Assembly: GCA_027604505.1 (NCBI GenBank)
Contig: JADIIX010000394.1
Location: 1-10,060 of the forward strand
DNA from: Gonapodya sp. JEL0774
Lineage: Eukaryota > Monoblepharomycota > Monoblepharidomycetes > Monoblepharidales > Gonapodyaceae
DNA length: 10,060 bases
Direction: 5' to 3'
The notes beneath the pieces were generated by a model. That model saw nothing but the letters and a program-made list of their open reading frames with translations. It had not been told where the DNA came from and made no database searches. Below are positions 7,219-10,060 of this stretch, one piece after another (position 1 is the first letter of the stretch; every line of letters starts with the position of its first letter). A program made the position numbers and the translations under genes.

Positions 7219-9635
7219 CTACGCATCCTCCAACACAGCCCAGCCCAACCCACCCACTCCCGCCATCGCCGTGGCCGCCACTCCATACGCCAACTCCCCA
7301 CCAACCGACCAATACAACCCACACGCCAACAAGGGCCCCAGCGCCCTGCCCAACTGTCCCGCCGACCGAAACTTGCCCAACACCGCACCCCCGTCTTCCA
7401 CCGCCTCGGCGACCTCGGACGCCCCGGGACCAGTGTAGCTCCCACCACTGCTCGGACCCGCCGAGCACGCCTGGCTCACCACGCTGTTCATGACGTTGAC
7501 CACGGTGCCGCTCGCGAAGGCCAAGAAGGCCGATCCGGCGTACAGGCCCGTTTCGGACTTGGCTGCTCCGAGGATGCCGAGGCCGATACAGCATGCGCAG
7601 AGGCCCTGGAGGATGACGGTGCGCTCGCCGACGCGACGGGCGTGCCGGCGCACGTAGCCGCCTTGTACAAGAGACGACAGCAGACCGATGAAGGAGAAGA
7701 GAAGGCCTTGGGAGGTGTGAGTGTAGGAGAAGCGATCACTGGTGCACGGAAAGAGGGTTGGCAGTGGGGTGACGGACGGAGTGGAAGAGGTGAAACACAC
7801 CGAAACGGCGTGTCAGAGCTGACGCTGCGATTCGCGCCACCAGGAATGAATTCCAACACTCACAAGGTCAAAAATGGCACGGTAAACTCCATTCCGGAGA
7901 ATATGAGCAAATACGTCCAGTGCAACGCCGACATGACGTACAACAACCTCTTCTTCTGAGCCTTCGTGCGGATCCTGGTTTTCTTGACATTTACCGTCGA
8001 GAGTCCGTTCCCATTCACAGCGTGACCGTTTCCAACTCCGTTCGATTCTGCCTTCTTCCCATCAACCAGTTTTAACCTCTCCCTCCAACCTTTTGTTTCC
8101 TCCACACCTCGCAAGTACACACACTCGATCATGATAAGGCCCGCCGCGAGCATGGCTGCGCCAGAGTATGGATAGATGGGCCATGGGGAAAGGTCAGAGA
8201 GCCACTGGGGGATCCGGAGGTTGGCGAAGTAGGCGCCTAGCGGGGGGCCGAGAGTGAAGCCAAGGCTGAATGCGAGGCCAACAAGGGCCTATTTGTCAGG
8301 AATGCAGGTAGTCAGCATCACTGGATTTTGCTTTGAGCAGTCACCGCATACTAAGTTTTCTCGGTGATTCCGCATTCTTCTGCTTCTCCTAATATTCCTG
8401 TATAATTCAGTATTCCGGTTTCCTGTTTCTTCCTTCCTAGGAGAGCCCGTAGCGTCCGTCTTACCATAACACTTCACTCGATTTTTTGTTCTTTAGCGGG
8501 GTGGAGCGTCCGAGAATTCCTTCCTTCCATCCTCCACCATGGTGGGGCTTTAACACTCCCTCAAACCCTTCTGAACAATCCATCCACACTCACCATCCCT
8601 CTACTCCGTTCCTCCTCAGTGGTCACATCTGCGATCATCGCCAGACTAAGCTGCACGTTGCCCTCGAACAACCCGCCCACAGTGCGAGAGAGGATAAAGA
8701 CGGGAAATGTACGGGCGAACACCCAGAGGAGGGTGGAGACGAGGTTGCCGGCCTAATGTTTATAATACACGTGAGAGAAATGCCGCCGGTTCAAGGCGAG
8801 ACAGGTCGTGCAGCATTCAATCCTGGTCCAATGCAGAACCGTCAGGCACTCCCCATTCCCTTTCCGCAGCGATCTCATCCCGTTTACTCACTCATTCAAA
8901 ATTTGTGTCGGAGACTCAGACTGCGTCAGACTGATATTGATGTTCACCGTTCGCCTCTCATTGAACTGAACCAGGTTCGTTGATTTTGAGAGGTTGGAAC
9001 CCAACACACACCAACAGCTTCGACCTCATATAAACCCATGGCTCCTCTGTTCCACTTCTCTGAGTGCATTTTACTCACCATGGTGACGAACAGGACCTGT
9101 TTCCGTCCAAACCTGTCAGACATCCACCCAATCCAAGGAGACACGATAAACTGGAGCATGGAGAAGAGGGAGCCCACGAGACCCCCCAAAAGCACAACAT
9201 CAATGCGAGGGTTGTTTCGGAGGGAGGGGTCTGTTGAGGCGAGTCGGGAGAGTGCTGTTCGGATGGGATGGAGGAAGTGGGACAAGAGGGAGTCCTGGAA
9301 GAGTAACGGGACAGTCAGTTGCGCTTGACCATAATGTAGTCACTCGAGAGGGATTGAATCATAGTAAATTATCATGGTCAGCAAATGGAGTGCTCCACCA
9401 CAATTGGGAGGTCCCTTCTTCCCGCGCTCCCCGTTCCAAAACTCACCTGAACGCCATCTTCCTTCTCGGATCTCATGTAATGATCCAGAAGTCTCGGCAT
9501 GAGCGGCAAAATGATGGTGAATGACAGTATGTCGATGAGGAGCGCGACAAAGACTCTCTTTAAGGTTCTGGCGACGAACGGGTGTTGATTCGGTTTTGCG
9601 GGTACCGCCGTCCCCGTCTTAGGCAGTGATGCCAT
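7219..9635 (-). CDS. MFS transporter, MFSD10/TETRAN-like
   Basis: Twelve-helix-type major facilitator, likely moving organic anions or drug-like solutes by analogy with MFSD10; the substrate is not shown. Exons 9635-9447, 9294-9079, 8752-8594, 8288-7864 and 7738-7219 are phase-consistent and give 502 aa. Helix 1 (28-50) reads VFVALLIDILSFTIILPLMP, as in the TETRAN group. The MFS signature loop after helix 2 is GWMSDRFGRKQ (D123, R124, G126, R127). Further family matches are SRTVGGLFEGNVQLS, GLAFSLGFTLGPPLGAYF (helix 5 region), LIFSGMEFTVPFL, LVQGGYVRR and GKFRSAGQLGRALGPLLA. A basic, Asn/Gly-rich cytoplasmic loop (about 245-295) separates the two halves. A Gly/Ser-rich insert (421-449) lies between late helices. 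The start at 9635 begins MASLPKTG; the frame is open upstream but reads unlike the family. Introns of 152, 326, 305 and 125 nt are much longer than in the neighbours, and the last exon is notably GC-rich. An AT-rich TAATAAATAC at 9761-9770 could be a promoter element. Confidence 0.85.
8289..8593 (-). other. Long intron 3 of the MFS gene
   Basis: This 305-nt GT-AG intron (donor GTGAGT, acceptor AAATAG) joins EEERSRGM to ALVGLAFSLGF, contiguous in the family. It contains a 12-bp perfect palindrome, CCACCATGGTGG (8534-8545), and otherwise shows nothing recognisable. Confidence 0.65.
8753..9078 (-). other. Long intron 2 of the MFS gene
   Basis: This 326-nt GT-AG intron (donor GTGAGT, acceptor ACATTAG) is much longer than the local norm. 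The flanking exons join without loss at a position where the family protein is continuous (LFVTM then AGNLVSTLL). Nothing else is visible in it, and open frames on either strand lack motifs. Confidence 0.65.
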
Positions 9636-9744
9636 CGTGTCTGTTGCTGTTGAGAGGGGTGAAAGATAAGTTTTGGTTTGGAGGAAAGTGGAAACAGAAA
9701 CACAAGTTTGGACATCGAATCGTCTGACATCGCCTCGCACCGCC

Positions 9745-10060
9745 CTTGACTGCTTGGAAGTAATAAATACCTTGATTGCTTCCTCCGTTGGATTTTGCCA
9801 TCCGGTTTGCGTCAGCCGCGGTTTCTTCACCACCAAAGCGCGTTGATATGCGGGATTGACTTTCCTGATGAAGTTTGGGCCCAATGGATGAACTGGATCA
9901 ACCACGTCCCTGGTGCCCCACTGATCTCTCAGGGCAACGACCTCGTCATCGCCGCTGCCAGCCAATCAAACAGATTTCCTTGGACTCTCATTGTAAACTG
10001 TGCAAGCAAGGAATTCATTTATTGGCGTCTCAAATGCGATATATCGATTTATTGCTTTGA
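9745..10060 (+). CDS. Possible incomplete coding segment running off the right edge
   Basis: A plus-strand frame is open for about 105 codons up to the window end. From about 9855 it reads like real protein: GIDFPDEVWAQWMNWINH, VPGAPLISQGNDLVIAAASQ, then NRFPWTLIVN. Codons in this part favour C in third position (AAC, ATC, GAC, GTC, GCC), as expected of coding DNA here. The first in-frame ATG is at 9888, inside the protein-like stretch, so a 5' exon is probably missing; acceptors such as GTCAG and CAAAG lie just upstream. GTAAAC at 9992 could be a donor. I do not recognise a family. The minus strand is also open here, as an upstream extension of the transporter frame, so the call is tentative. 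If real, the gene is divergent from the transporter. Confidence 0.35.

Noticed and set aside
7108-7959. A 283-codon plus-strand open frame, the longest single open frame in the window
   Set aside because: It is antisense to exons 4-5 and intron 4 of the MFS transporter, whose minus-strand protein has clear family motifs. The plus frame is Arg/Gly/Pro-rich with no motif, as expected from the complement of GC-rich coding DNA.
8534-8545. 12-bp palindrome CCACCATGGTGG
   Set aside because: It is short, lies in an intron, and has no context suggesting a binding site or mobile-element end.
8486-8983. A 165-codon plus-strand open frame
   Set aside because: It spans intron 2, exon 3 and part of intron 3 of the MFS gene in antisense; the minus strand has the convincing transporter exon.

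Overview
The window looks like nuclear DNA of a fungus. Genes are dense and broken by short GT-AG introns, mostly 55-90 nt. The largest gene belongs to a fungal cell-wall or exopolysaccharide deacetylase family (Agd3 type). The exact lineage cannot be read from the sequence; a chytrid-like or other early-diverging fungus is only a guess. All exon structures were worked out by eye from splice motifs, phase continuity and remembered family motifs. No alignment was run.

Layout from left to right. (1) A GNAT-type N-acetyltransferase on the minus strand (1033 to about 154), with an uncertain 3' end at the window edge. (2) A divergently transcribed multipass membrane protein on the plus strand (1207-2307, three exons, 302 aa), which resembles TLC-domain (TRAM/LAG1/CLN8) proteins. 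(3) Directly downstream, a diverged partial second copy of its C-terminal half (about 2394-2826) with an in-frame TGA. (4) A short AT-rich convergent spacer with a 2x12 bp tandem repeat. (5) A minus-strand gene (5941-2968) that I resolve into 14 phase-consistent exons. It encodes a secreted protein of about 702 aa of the Agd3 / CBM87-CE18 family. (6) A 432 bp spacer. (7) A minus-strand two-exon gene for a 187 aa acidic single-pass membrane protein. (8) A minus-strand five-exon MFS transporter (9635-7219, 502 aa) close to the MFSD10/TETRAN type. (9) At the right edge, a possible incomplete plus-strand coding segment.

Three minus-strand genes (transporter, acidic membrane protein, deacetylase) lie head to tail, but nothing shows that they work together. 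I see no RNA gene, CRISPR array, intact mobile element or gene-cluster system, and I do not claim a new system. The points worth a second look are the tandem duplicate with one stop codon, a splice site where the best protein model needs a 27-nt intron, the unrecognised acidic membrane protein, and the open frames at both edges.
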